A stretch of DNA of 64,000 nt from Photorhabdus cinerea (GTDB taxonomy: Bacteria > Pseudomonadota > Gammaproteobacteria > Enterobacterales > Enterobacteriaceae), in assembly GCF_011189575.1 (NCBI RefSeq), contig NZ_PUJW01000005.1, forward strand, positions 62,001 to 126,000, read 5' to 3'. The notes beneath the pieces were generated by a model, which ran no database searches, was not told where the DNA came from, and saw only the letters and a program-made list of their open reading frames with translations. Numbering within the stretch: the stretch's first letter is position 1; every line of letters starts with the position of its first letter. The position numbers were made by a program, and so were the translations under genes. This document shows positions 37,643-45,601 of the stretch, in pieces.

Positions 37643-37861
37643 ATATTAACAATAAGATATAAGTTCCTATAACCTTTAAAAAGTTAAATTTGCCAGAAAT
37701 TTCTTTGTCCATTTTGTAGGGTAATGAAGAATGTGACAATGTTTTTTGACTAAAGTAGCTGTTCAGAGCGCTCTTTATCTAAATTTTTATAATTGAGACG
37801 TCAGAACATCGTAATGATAATTCTAGATGTAATAGGCTTAACCATAATAGAGGGTTTATCA
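37643..37861. other. Intergenic sequence before payload 2
   Basis: About 220 bp with no supported gene. It ends with a GAGGG ribosome-site-like sequence in front of an ATG at 37862 that is out of frame with the deaminase gene. Confidence 0.4.
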
Positions 37862-37883
37862 ATGTTCCAAGATCATATTCGTG

Positions 37884-38756
37884 ATGAAAAAAATAACTCA
37901 ATCTGGCAAAGGCAAAACTTTAGATAGAATGATAGATTCATTTTATCTGGAAATTCCTAATGTAGAAGCGGTAACCTTGGCTTATCAGAAGCTTAATGAT
38001 AAATATAAAAAATTTGATGATAAGACGAAGTTAATTCTCAGTTCTTCAAATGAATTTTCGCCATTGCCTGAAAAAAAACGTAAAGGCTTCTCTAAATCTG
38101 GTTTAAAAAATAATGGTGTTTTGGATGGAAGTTTTATTTATACAAAAAATGCTTTAAAGAATTTTGCTGCTCATGCGGGATATGAAAATAATGGCCATTA
38201 TGAAGATGAATTTGTCAATTTTAAGGATAATAAGAAAAATTTAGCAAAAGGAAAGCTGTTTCCTGGTATTAGCCTGATTGAACGTCGTAAACTCTCAAGA
38301 GTAAAAAATAAAGACGGAGAATGGGAACCCACCAAAGAAATTGACGAAGCCGAAGCTTATAAGGTCACTGACATTGAGAAATTTATTTCTGGGGTGAAGG
38401 GTATGTATCGACAGGGAAACACATTTTTGCATGCAGAAACAGAGGCTTTAATTAGAAAGCATATTGCTAACAATGAAAATATATTACCTACGATGGCGGG
38501 TATTGCTGGTTTGCATGCGGAGGTACAAGCACTTAATAATTTATTTATTTCAGGGGATAAAGGAACAGAGAAACGCGAAAAATGGAAATATATACGAGAT
38601 ATGTTGGAATCATCTATTTTTACTCAGCGATTGACAACAGGACAAGCTGGGAAAGATTTTTCTGCTTGCCATAATTGTTCTGGGATATTGTCATCACCAG
38701 TCAATGTTATTACCGGTAAGGTGGAAAGTGCGGGGGGTAATTTTTCATCAACATGA
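37884..38756 (+). CDS. Candidate PVC payload 2, YwqJ-like zinc deaminase toxin
   Basis: A 290-residue protein (ATG at 37884; a GTG directly precedes it). The C-terminal third has the cytidine-deaminase-like zinc site: AGLHAEVQALN at residues 208-218, then ACHNCSGIL at 261-269, i.e. His-Ala-Glu plus Cys-x-x-Cys, the YwqJ-like toxin pattern. A similar but probably non-catalytic FLHAETEAL lies at 182-190. The ATG at 37884 has no ribosome site, while an ATG at 37862 has a good one (GAGGG) but runs out of frame unless one base of an A7 run is skipped. The true N-terminus is therefore uncertain. Target (nucleotide, RNA or DNA) unknown. Confidence 0.8.
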   Translation: MKKITQSGKGKTLDRMIDSFYLEIPNVEAVTLAYQKLNDKYKKFDDKTKLILSSSNEFSPLPEKKRKGFSKSGLKNNGVLDGSFIYTKNALKNFAAHAGYENNGHYEDEFVNFKDNKKNLAKGKLFPGISLIERRKLSRVKNKDGEWEPTKEIDEAEAYKVTDIEKFISGVKGMYRQGNTFLHAETEALIRKHIANNENILPTMAGIAGLHAEVQALNNLFISGDKGTEKREKWKYIRDMLESSIFTQRLTTGQAGKDFSACHNCSGILSSPVNVITGKVESAGGNFSST

Positions 38757-38860
38757 TCTCGATATAAGACGTCACAAGAATCTCCAATATAAAAATATTG
38801 TGAATTTGGAAGTTAATTTTCCTAATATGTTTTTTTACCCAAAAATTAGTAGGTGAGAAT

Positions 38861-39697
38861 ATGGAAAGAGAATATAGTGAAAAACAAAAAAATCCCTCGA
38901 AGTTAAGTCGTAAGACTGCAATAAGTGAACGTATAGCAGCACTTGAGAGAAACGGATTATCTAACAGCAGTCAACCTGTTCCTCAGTTTTCAAGACCTTA
39001 TACATCTAATAGACCTGTTGTAAATATTAATCCAGGAAGATCGTCGATTGCTGTAGCTACTGCAAATTCAACATCACCGGTTAATATCCCCACGCCAGCA
39101 CCTGCAAGTCCTGATAAATTATTATCATCAAATAGGTGTGATACAACGTCTTCAACTTTAACTATTGGCAAATATAAGTTAGAGCTGACAAGTCAAGGAA
39201 AAGTCGTTGTTTTTAGAGGCGATAATCGGACTCCTGAACAGATCGGAGCAGCAGGTGGATTCTATCCATGGTCAAAACAGGATGCGGGTAAAATTAAAAA
39301 AGAGTTAATAGATGAATTTATTAAAATTGGGCCTTCAGCTCATATGATGGGGCATGTCAGGAGTCCAAATAAAAACTATGTTTCGACGGGTATGAATATG
39401 GATTCAGGTGGGTTTGGAGAGCAATCTGAATACCTGTACAGGATGGAAATCCCTGGACTAAAACCGCAGGATATGAATGAAAGAACTCTTGGTGAAAAAA
39501 TTAGACAAGATAGCAGGGGAATTAATTACCCTCACTTTTTAATGAGCCATTTGACTCTTGCAGAGTCAGAGTTTGTCGCAATGATACCAGCACGCTCTGA
39601 AGAGCTTACATTTATCACTCCTATTCCCTTAAGTTATATAACCTCGTACAGGAAAAGAGGCACAAATACATGGCATCCAATGCCATTTAAGAAATAA
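38861..39697 (+). CDS. Candidate PVC payload 3, ADP-ribosyltransferase-like toxin
   Basis: A 278-residue protein. Residues 1-95 are low-complexity and Ser/Pro/Asn-rich, fitting a disordered leader. The C-terminal domain shows the order expected of an R-S-E ADP-ribosyltransferase: Arg119 in VVVFRGDNRTP, Ser175-Thr176-Gly177 in NYVSTGMN, and Glu235-Ser-Glu237 in TLAESEFVAMIP. The two glutamates separated by one residue suggest an arginine-modifying type. AGGTGAG precedes the ATG. The first residues MEREYSEK resemble those of payload 1. The host target cannot be predicted. Confidence 0.78.
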   Translation: MEREYSEKQKNPSKLSRKTAISERIAALERNGLSNSSQPVPQFSRPYTSNRPVVNINPGRSSIAVATANSTSPVNIPTPAPASPDKLLSSNRCDTTSSTLTIGKYKLELTSQGKVVVFRGDNRTPEQIGAAGGFYPWSKQDAGKIKKELIDEFIKIGPSAHMMGHVRSPNKNYVSTGMNMDSGGFGEQSEYLYRMEIPGLKPQDMNERTLGEKIRQDSRGINYPHFLMSHLTLAESEFVAMIPARSEELTFITPIPLSYITSYRKRGTNTWHPMPFKK

Positions 39698-39737
39698 AAT
39701 CCTGCAAAAATTACAGTGTTATCAGTACACTGTTGTT

Positions 39738-39761
39738 CAGCCTCTTAGGTTAAGGAGGCTG
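39738..39761. terminator. Hairpin after payload 3
   Basis: CAGCCTC and GAGGCTG form a 7-bp stem 40 bp after the payload 3 stop. It sits between convergent payload 3 and the truncated permease, and has no strong T-run. Confidence 0.5.
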
Positions 39762-39790
39762 GATGATAAATTTTATTGATGATTTTGTGT

Positions 39791-40432
39791 TTATAGCACT
39801 AGATCCAGGATGATGACGCCGCATAAGCCAATTGCCCATTTGGCATAGAACACAATACCAATAACACAAGGAACTGCCAGCACCATTCCAGTTAGCATCA
39901 TAGCGCCGATATCTACGCCAAAGATACCTGCGACACCCAACGGCGCTGGAGTGGGTGGGACGGCGTGATGGGTAACAACCAGTCCACCCGCCAGGGCTAC
40001 ACCGAGAGTCAGTAGATTACGTTTCCCTTTTTTTGCCAGCGCTTTAGCTAAAGGGTAGAGGATAACGAAAGCGGAATCGACAAAAATCGGAATACTGACA
40101 ATATAACCGGTAATTGCTAAAGCCCATTCTTCGCGTTTTTTACCCAACCACCGAATAAAGCTGTAAGCTATCTGTTCAGCCGCGCCAGAAACTTCCAGCA
40201 CTCTCCCCATCATGACACCTAAACCGATAACAATACCAATACTGCCAAGTGTAGAACCGAAGCCTTTAGTGATGACATCAATAGTATTCGCTGCGGTTAA
40301 ACCACCAGAAATCCCAGCAATCGCGGCGGCAATCAACATTGCCAGCAAAGCATGAACACGGGTACGTAGCACAAGAAAGATTAGGGCAAATACGGCTACA
40401 CCCAGACCAATGACCGGAATGTAGAATTCCAT
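39791..40432 (-). pseudogene. GntP-family permease, C-terminal half missing
   Basis: A 213-residue reading frame with the N-terminal half of a gluconate/sugar-acid:H+ symporter (TKGFGSTLGSIGIVIGLGVM, SIPIFVDSAFVILYPLAKAL, VTHHAVPPTPAPLGVAGIFG). Full-length members have about 430-450 residues. The family sequence stops around AKW and is replaced by an unrelated tail (AIGLCGVIILDLVL). The ATG at 40432 follows GGAGG. The break lies toward the payload end, as if the cassette region had replaced the 3' half. It is probably non-functional. Confidence 0.8.
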
Positions 40433-40434
40433 AC

Positions 40435-40728
40435 TCAACCTCCATTCTGGAACATGTTATTGGTGATGAAAGCACGTATCGTATCGCTGAAAGCTCCATC
40501 AGTATAAAAAGCCAGCGACAGACTACGACTGATATCAAAGTTACCCGGCCAACTGAGTTGCACACCGCCACTGATACTAATGACTTTGCCTTCCTCTTCC
40601 AGAGTGCGGATATCCCGCCGTACTGTCATATGCGAAACGTTCATCAGTTCAACCAGTGCGCTAATGGAAATTGTGCGATATTCATGTACATAGCGATAAA
40701 TAAAGTCTCTGCGCTCTGATGGGAGCAT
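40435..40728 (-). pseudogene. DeoR-family regulator with large internal deletion
   Basis: A 97-residue remnant. Residues 1-57 are the DeoR helix-turn-helix (MLPSERRDFIYRYVHEYRTI, SHMTVRRDIRTLEEEGKVIS). The sugar-phosphate-binding domain is almost all gone; full length would be about 250 residues. The last 25 residues look like the original C-terminus joined directly. AGGAG precedes the ATG at 40728. It overlaps the end of otnI, as the regulator and catabolic genes do in related otn/ygb loci. Confidence 0.75.
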
Positions 40729-40739
40729 ATTTTCTCCTG

Positions 40740-41519
40740 TTATTTCTGTGCCTTGATCAACCAACCCAGACCATCTTCAGTGTAGCCGATAGGGTGGTAC
40801 TCACAGCCTAGCCAACCTTGATAGCCCATTTCATCCAGTTTATTAAACAACCATGGATAGTTCACTTCACCGCTATCAGGTTCATGGCGTTCTGGCACGG
40901 AGGCGATTTGAATGTGACTGAATTTTCCCCATAAACGTTCAATAGTGCGGAGTAAATCGCCTTCCATAATCTGGCAGTGATAAAGATCTAGCTGAATAAA
41001 AACATTTTGACGGTTAATTTCTTTAAGCAATATTTCAGCCTGATGCTGAGTTGTCAGAAAATAACCCGGCATATCAAGATTATTAATCGGTTCAATTAAT
41101 ATGTTAATGTTATGTTCCACCATCACATCAGAGGAATGTTGAATATTTCTGATATAACACTCACGTTGTTGTTCTGGCGTAAATTGTTCATCCAGTTTTC
41201 CTGCCATAGCATGAATTTGCTTACAGTTCAGAGCCAATGCATATTTCAGAGCGGTCTGTACACCTTCGGCAAATTCTTTTTCACGGCCAGGAATAGAGGC
41301 TATTCCTCTTTCATTCGCTGCCCAGTTTCCGGCAGGCATGTTGAACAGAACCTGTGTTAATTGATGTTGTTTTAACAGGACAGACAGGTCTTCAGCTGTT
41401 TCTCCATAAGGAAACAGATATTCAACGCCTTTAAACCCAGCTTTGGCTGCGCGGGCAAAACGTTCTTTAAAAGGAACGTCGTTAAACATCATACTTAGGT
41501 TTGCCGTAAATTCAGCCAT
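40740..41519 (-). CDS. otnI: 2-oxo-tetronate isomerase (hydroxypyruvate isomerase family)
   Basis: A 259-residue TIM-barrel isomerase of the Hyi/YgbM family, expected to interconvert 2-oxo- and 3-oxo-tetronate in acid-sugar catabolism. Family segments are NLSMMFNDVPFKERFARAAK, GFKGVEYLFPY, ILIEPINNLDMPGYFL and QLDLYHCQIMEGDL, with the metal-binding Glu, Asp, His and Glu residues present. It is full length and appears intact, yet its partners otnC, the regulator and the permease are broken and no otnK kinase is seen, so the pathway is probably dead here. Confidence 0.9.
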   Translation of the reverse strand: MAEFTANLSMMFNDVPFKERFARAAKAGFKGVEYLFPYGETAEDLSVLLKQHQLTQVLFNMPAGNWAANERGIASIPGREKEFAEGVQTALKYALALNCKQIHAMAGKLDEQFTPEQQRECYIRNIQHSSDVMVEHNINILIEPINNLDMPGYFLTTQHQAEILLKEINRQNVFIQLDLYHCQIMEGDLLRTIERLWGKFSHIQIASVPERHEPDSGEVNYPWLFNKLDEMGYQGWLGCEYHPIGYTEDGLGWLIKAQK

Positions 41520-41535
41520 GATGAATTCCTTTTAT

Positions 41536-41982
41536 TCAGTTTTTGGGGTAGAGCGTTTCAAGTTCCTGCACTTGCTCTTTATTTAAAGTAGTGAAACCGT
41601 ATGGCAATAATGTCAGATACAACCGGGCAGTATCTTCCAATTCTTCCGCATTGAAAAAAGCTTGCCGTAAAGTTTTGCCACCGACAACAGGTCCGTGGTT
41701 AGAAAGCAGAATTGCGTTGTGTTTTGCGGCCAGCTTCGCAATTTCCTCACCGATTTTCTCGTCGCCTGGTGGTAGATATTTCACCAGAGGAAGTTTGCCG
41801 ATTCGCATCACATAATAAGGTGTCATAGGTGGCAGGCAATTATCAGGGTTCAGATTTGGCAGGCAGGAAAGTGCGGTTAACCAAGGCGAGTGGAGGTGCA
41901 CCACTGCTATATTCTTGTTAGTTTTCTTGAGATGTCTGAGTAGGTATTCAACGGTGGTGGTGGGGGAAGGATGACTCGTCAC
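41536..41982 (-). pseudogene. otnC: Class II aldolase/decarboxylase OtnC, N-terminus replaced by tRNA-repeat DNA
   Basis: The frame encodes the C-terminal two thirds of a class II aldolase-type protein (3-oxo-tetronate 4-phosphate decarboxylase family): AVVHLHSPWLTALSCLPNLN with the zinc HxH, then LLSNHGPVVGGKTLRQAFFN. Family members have about 210 residues. The first ~25 residues (up to KKTNKNI) come from DNA that is repeated at 42094 and 42277 in the tRNA-Tyr repeat array, so they are not aldolase sequence. The natural gene is cut at about 41908. Confidence 0.8.
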
Positions 41983-42320
41983 TGCGTTCCTCGCCCTTGC
42001 GGGCCAACGCGTCGCAAGCGTCGCGTTGTTGTTTCGTTGCGCTCAACTCGAACCTTGGCGAAGGTTCTCAACCTTCCCCTGAATGGGGAATATATTCTTG
42101 TTAGTTTTCTTGAGATATCTGAGTAAGTATTCAACGGTGGTGGTGGGGGAAGGATGACTCGTCACTGCGTTCCTCGCCCTTGCGGGCCAACGCGTCGCAA
42201 GCGTCGCGTTGTTGTTTCGCTGCGCTCAACTCAAACCTTGGCGAAGGTTCTCAACCTTCCCCTGAATGGGGAATATATTCTTGTTAGTTCTCTTGAGATA
42301 TCTGAGTAAGTATTCAACGG
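41909..42320 (-). repeat. rtT-like tandem repeats carrying the 3' end of tRNA-Tyr
   Basis: Two complete 183-bp units (41955-42137 and 42138-42320) plus about 45 bp of a further unit lie directly downstream of tRNA-Tyr. Each full unit starts at its tRNA side with an exact 18-nt copy of the tRNA 3' end (TGGTGGTGGGGGAAGGAT on plus). The units differ at only a few positions. This is the same design as the rtT repeats downstream of E. coli tyrT (about 178-bp units with about 19 nt of tRNA-Tyr). Confidence 0.85.
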
Positions 42321-42405
<85 letters not shown>

Positions 42406-42444
42406 AAGTTTTGAAATGTATCACTGCTGATTACAGCGGGCAGA

Positions 42445-42472
42445 ATCATATCAAATGAGCCGCTGCTGTAAA
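42445..42472 (-). promoter_or_regulatory. Promoter of tRNA-Tyr
   Basis: On the minus strand, TTTACA (42472-42467), a 16-bp spacer and TATGAT (42450-42445) reproduce the E. coli tyrT promoter hexamers and most of its spacer. A partly GC-rich discriminator (TCTGCCCGC) follows, suggesting stringent control. Confidence 0.88.
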
Positions 42473-42540
42473 GTATATATTTAAAAATAAGTTACCGTAT
42501 GCTGTTTTTTTATCCTTGTTGATCCTGTTGTGAACAAATA

Positions 42541-42617
42541 GAACCCCACCAGGTTTTGAAATGTATCATTGTTGTTTACAACGGGCGGAGTCATGTCAAA
42601 TGAACCGCCGATGTAAA
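42541..42617 (-). repeat. Second tyr promoter copy ending in a 10-nt tRNA-Tyr fragment
   Basis: A diverged copy of the tRNA-Tyr upstream region. It has TTTACA (42617-42612), a 16-bp spacer, CATGAC (42595-42590), the same following sequence ending in AAAACCTGGTGGGGTTC, and then loses similarity 10 nt into the tRNA. It looks like what remains after deletion of an upstream tandem tRNA-Tyr gene. Confidence 0.75.
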
Positions 42618-42632
42618 GCATGTATTTGAAAA

Positions 42633-43481
42633 TTAAAGAATTATAGTGCGGTTCCCATAAACAAAAACACGTTGAGCAAGAACCCAGTATAAAGCATGAC
42701 TTAGTACGTTTTTTTCAACGTCTCGGCCTGCTCTCATCATGTCTTCCGCTGTGTATGTATGGTCTATGTTAATGACGTTCTGAGTAATAATTGGACCTTC
42801 ATCCAGATTGTCATTCACGTAGTGAGCTGTTGCTCCTATGATTTTTACACCTCTCTCGTAAGCCTGATGATAAGGGCGTGCCCCTATAAATGCAGGTAAG
42901 AAGGAGTGGTGAATGTTAATGATTTGATTTGGATAATGCTGAACGAATTCTGGTGTCAGTACCCGCATGTATTTGGCTAATACCACGTAATCAGGTTTGT
43001 ATTGATCGATCTGGGCAATCAGTTTTTCGTCGTGTTGTTCACGAGTTAAATCTTCGTGACTGATTAAATGGAAAGGAATACCAAATTGCTCAACCAATGA
43101 TTGCAATGTTGCGTGGTTGCCAATAACTGCCGCAATTTCAACATCAAGCCCATCATAAGCGCTTTTCATGAGTAAATCCCCAAGACAATGCGCTTCTTTT
43201 GTCACCATAATAACAATCCGACGACGCCCCGCAGAGTTTAATTCCCGTTGAGATCCAACCGGAAGTGCGTCATCTAAATCAGCTAGAAATGTTTCATCGT
43301 TGAAGATTCCTTCAAGTTCAGTGCGCATGAAAAAACGGCCAGTGCAATGATCGACGAATTCATTATTCTGAACTATGTTCAGTTGGTGTTTGTAGCAGAT
43401 GTTGGTAATTTTAGCGATTAATCCTTTCGCATCAGGGCAAATAGTACGCAGAATTTTCTTTTGTATATTTTTGTGTGGCAT
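42633..43481 (-). CDS. purU: Formyltetrahydrofolate deformylase
   Basis: Hydrolyses 10-formyl-THF to THF plus formate, balancing one-carbon pools and feeding formate to purine synthesis. The 282-residue protein has an N-terminal ACT domain (LRTICPDAKGLIAKITNICY) and a C-terminal formyltransferase-like domain with HHSFLPAFIGARPYHQAYER and the catalytic Asn/His/Asp context VIGATAHYVNDNLDEGPI. It lies beside tRNA-Tyr and ychJ, as in E. coli. Confidence 0.97.
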   Translation of the reverse strand: MPHKNIQKKILRTICPDAKGLIAKITNICYKHQLNIVQNNEFVDHCTGRFFMRTELEGIFNDETFLADLDDALPVGSQRELNSAGRRRIVIMVTKEAHCLGDLLMKSAYDGLDVEIAAVIGNHATLQSLVEQFGIPFHLISHEDLTREQHDEKLIAQIDQYKPDYVVLAKYMRVLTPEFVQHYPNQIINIHHSFLPAFIGARPYHQAYERGVKIIGATAHYVNDNLDEGPIITQNVINIDHTYTAEDMMRAGRDVEKNVLSHALYWVLAQRVFVYGNRTIIL

Positions 43482-43542
43482 GAATGAGATGATTCCTTAA
43501 ATCTTTTTCGTTTCTTGTTTATCTGGTTTTTGTCTGTGGTTT

Positions 43543-44004
43543 TTAACCACAACATTTTTTGTATTTTTTACCCGAACCACATGGGCAAGGACTATTACGG
43601 CCAGTTTGAGGCTTTACACCATCAATATAGTACCAACGCTGATCTATACGAAGAAAACGTGAGCGTTCATGGATAAGTTGTTTATCTTGAGCTTTCTGAT
43701 CAAGAAAGCAAGCTGAAAATTCAACATAGGCTTCGTTGTCGTCTTTGCCTTTTTCAGTCGCAATTACATTTAACCCAATCCATTGAGTTGCAATAAAACT
43801 TTGTTCTATATCTAAACGCCACTTTTCAGCCTGGCAGTCAGGATGCCAACTGGTAATAAGATAATCGACATTGTGTTTTACATAAGCACTGTATCTGGAA
43901 CGCATTAATGATTCAGCATTGGCCGCAAATTTTATGTTTTGCAGATAAGGGGAACAACAATCTGCAAAATTTATTGCACTACCACAAGGGCATAATTCTG
44001 TCAA
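43543..44004 (-). CDS. ychJ: YchJ family SEC-C motif protein
   Basis: A 153-residue protein of the YchJ (UPF0225) family. It has Cys-rich zinc-binding SEC-C motifs at both ends: LCPCGSAINFADCCSPY and NSPCPCGSGKKYKKCCG. The centre, LMRSRYSAYVKHNVDYLITS followed by WHP and ERSRFLRIDQRWYYIDG, is the NTF2-like core. I place the start at a TTG (44004-44002) because GGAG lies 6 bp upstream and homologues begin near LTELCPCGS; a longer frame starts at 44037. Function unknown. Confidence 0.9.
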   Translation of the reverse strand: MTELCPCGSAINFADCCSPYLQNIKFAANAESLMRSRYSAYVKHNVDYLITSWHPDCQAEKWRLDIEQSFIATQWIGLNVIATEKGKDDNEAYVEFSACFLDQKAQDKQLIHERSRFLRIDQRWYYIDGVKPQTGRNSPCPCGSGKKYKKCCG

Positions 44005-44161
44005 AATAACTCCAATCTTTTGAGGGTGAAATACCATTTTATGTGTTTTCTATTGCAAAGAAACGTAAGAGAACAAATGATAGTCACTCAATTGAACTAA
44101 TATGATTGATAGTACCTAAGAAAAGGTGAAAGTCGCAATATTAAGGTAAGGGAGCGCGTTT

Positions 44162-45187
44162 ATGGAAAAAGCACTGGCAGGCAAAGAGATTTTGATTGTA
44201 GAGGATGAACCTGTTTTTAGTTCTTTGCTGGCAGGGTATTTGCGAACGTTAGGTGCCAGGGTGTTGGTTGCATCTAATGGTGCTGTTGCACTACAGATGC
44301 TGGGAAGTGAAGCGCATATTGAACTTATTTTATGTGATTTAGATATGCCTGTTATGAATGGTATTGAATTTGTTGCGAAATTGACTCATGAGGGTATGAG
44401 TATTCCAGTTATTATTATTTCAGCAACCAACAAGATGGCAGAAGTTGATGAAGTGCTTCGTTTAGGTGCAAAAGATGTTTTATTAAAACCCGTTTCAGAT
44501 CTAAATGAGATAAAAAAGGCCGTGTTGGCCTATTTGCATCCTGCTGTTTTTATGTCCGGTGCGATTGAGCAGAATAATTTGAATAAAGATTGGTTAACGT
44601 TAAAACATAACTCAGATGAAGCATTAAATATGCTTAAGCAGTTACAACCCCCGGTTTCACAGGTGATTGCTCACTGTAAGGTCAATTACCGAAAATTAAA
44701 TATGATTGATAAACCAGGGTTAATTCTCGATATGGCCGCATTGTCTGATAATGAATTAGCTTTTTATTGTCTGGATATTAGCCGTTCAAAAGAGTATGGT
44801 GTGATTTCAGCATTATTATTAAGAGTTGTATTTAACAGCTTATTACAAGAACATATCATCCATCATTCTCGGCGTTTACCCAGCATGGCAGGTATTTTGA
44901 ACAGGATTAATAACTTGCTGGAGAATGCAGGGCTACAAGGGCAATTTCCACTGTTGCTCGGGTATTATCATACCGTTAATAAAACGGTTTTGCTTACTTC
45001 TGCGGGGTTACATGCCAGTATTAAATCGGGTAATCGCCAAATTCAATTAGATAGTGGTGTTCCGCTCGGAACATTGCGAACGATTTGTTCGAACCAAGTT
45101 TGTTCTCATAGTGCTGAATGGCAATGCCGGATTTGGAATACAGATAGTCAAATAAAATTGATGCTTTCTTCAATGTATTCCAGATGA
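44162..45187 (+). CDS. rssB: Response regulator RssB (RpoS proteolysis adaptor)
   Basis: Delivers sigma-S (RpoS) to ClpXP in growing cells. The 341-residue protein has a receiver domain (ILIVEDEPVFSSLLAGYL; phospho-acceptor Asp59 in LCDLDMPVMNG; Thr/Ser switch in IIISATN; Lys in LLKPVSDL). A degenerate PP2C-like effector domain follows, with LASNG-type strands but without the metal-binding aspartates of active phosphatases. It is divergent from ychJ and upstream of galU, as in E. coli. Confidence 0.95.
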   Translation: MEKALAGKEILIVEDEPVFSSLLAGYLRTLGARVLVASNGAVALQMLGSEAHIELILCDLDMPVMNGIEFVAKLTHEGMSIPVIIISATNKMAEVDEVLRLGAKDVLLKPVSDLNEIKKAVLAYLHPAVFMSGAIEQNNLNKDWLTLKHNSDEALNMLKQLQPPVSQVIAHCKVNYRKLNMIDKPGLILDMAALSDNELAFYCLDISRSKEYGVISALLLRVVFNSLLQEHIIHHSRRLPSMAGILNRINNLLENAGLQGQFPLLLGYYHTVNKTVLLTSAGLHASIKSGNRQIQLDSGVPLGTLRTICSNQVCSHSAEWQCRIWNTDSQIKLMLSSMYSR

Positions 45188-45601
45188 ATATTACCAGAGT
45201 GACATTTTGCTTAAAAAAGCAGATATTAAACATCAAGTCACGGTGATGTAATTAAACATAACGGTGCTGTTTATCGGGTAGAATTAGCTGGTATACTCAG
45301 TCCATTACGTTTGGAACCTATCTCATTAGGCTATATTTATTGGCTGTTCTTTGTAGTAAAAAGTGGATTTGCTAGTGCTTAGATAAAAGCGCTAGCTTTT
45401 GGACGTGCTTAATCTAGTCCAAAAAGAGCGAGTAGAAGCGCGTACTATGTGTATGCGTCCCAGTTTATGCGCTCTGTCTGTGTCCACAATTTATTGGCAA
45501 AAGATAATAATGCCTTATTGGAATAGGTTCTGAAAAAGTTAGCACTGATTTTGAGTTGAAGACGGATTTGTTTCAACCAAAAACATCAGGAGATAAGATT
45601 A
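45188..45601. other. rssB-galU intergenic region
   Basis: About 410 bp with the rssB terminator hairpins in the middle and presumably the galU promoter in the last 100 bp. No gene is supported. Ribosome site AGGAG lies before galU. Confidence 0.45.
45371..45400 (+). terminator. Terminator after rssB
   Basis: GCTAGTGCTT pairs with AAGCGCTAGC (one G-T pair) around a 6-nt loop and is followed by TTTT. A second inverted repeat, TTTTGGAC / GTCCAAAA, follows immediately. Confidence 0.6.

Noticed and set aside
41909..42320. Tandem repeats considered as a CRISPR array
   Set aside because: Units are 183 bp and nearly identical throughout, with no unique spacers and no cas genes; they contain tRNA-Tyr sequence.
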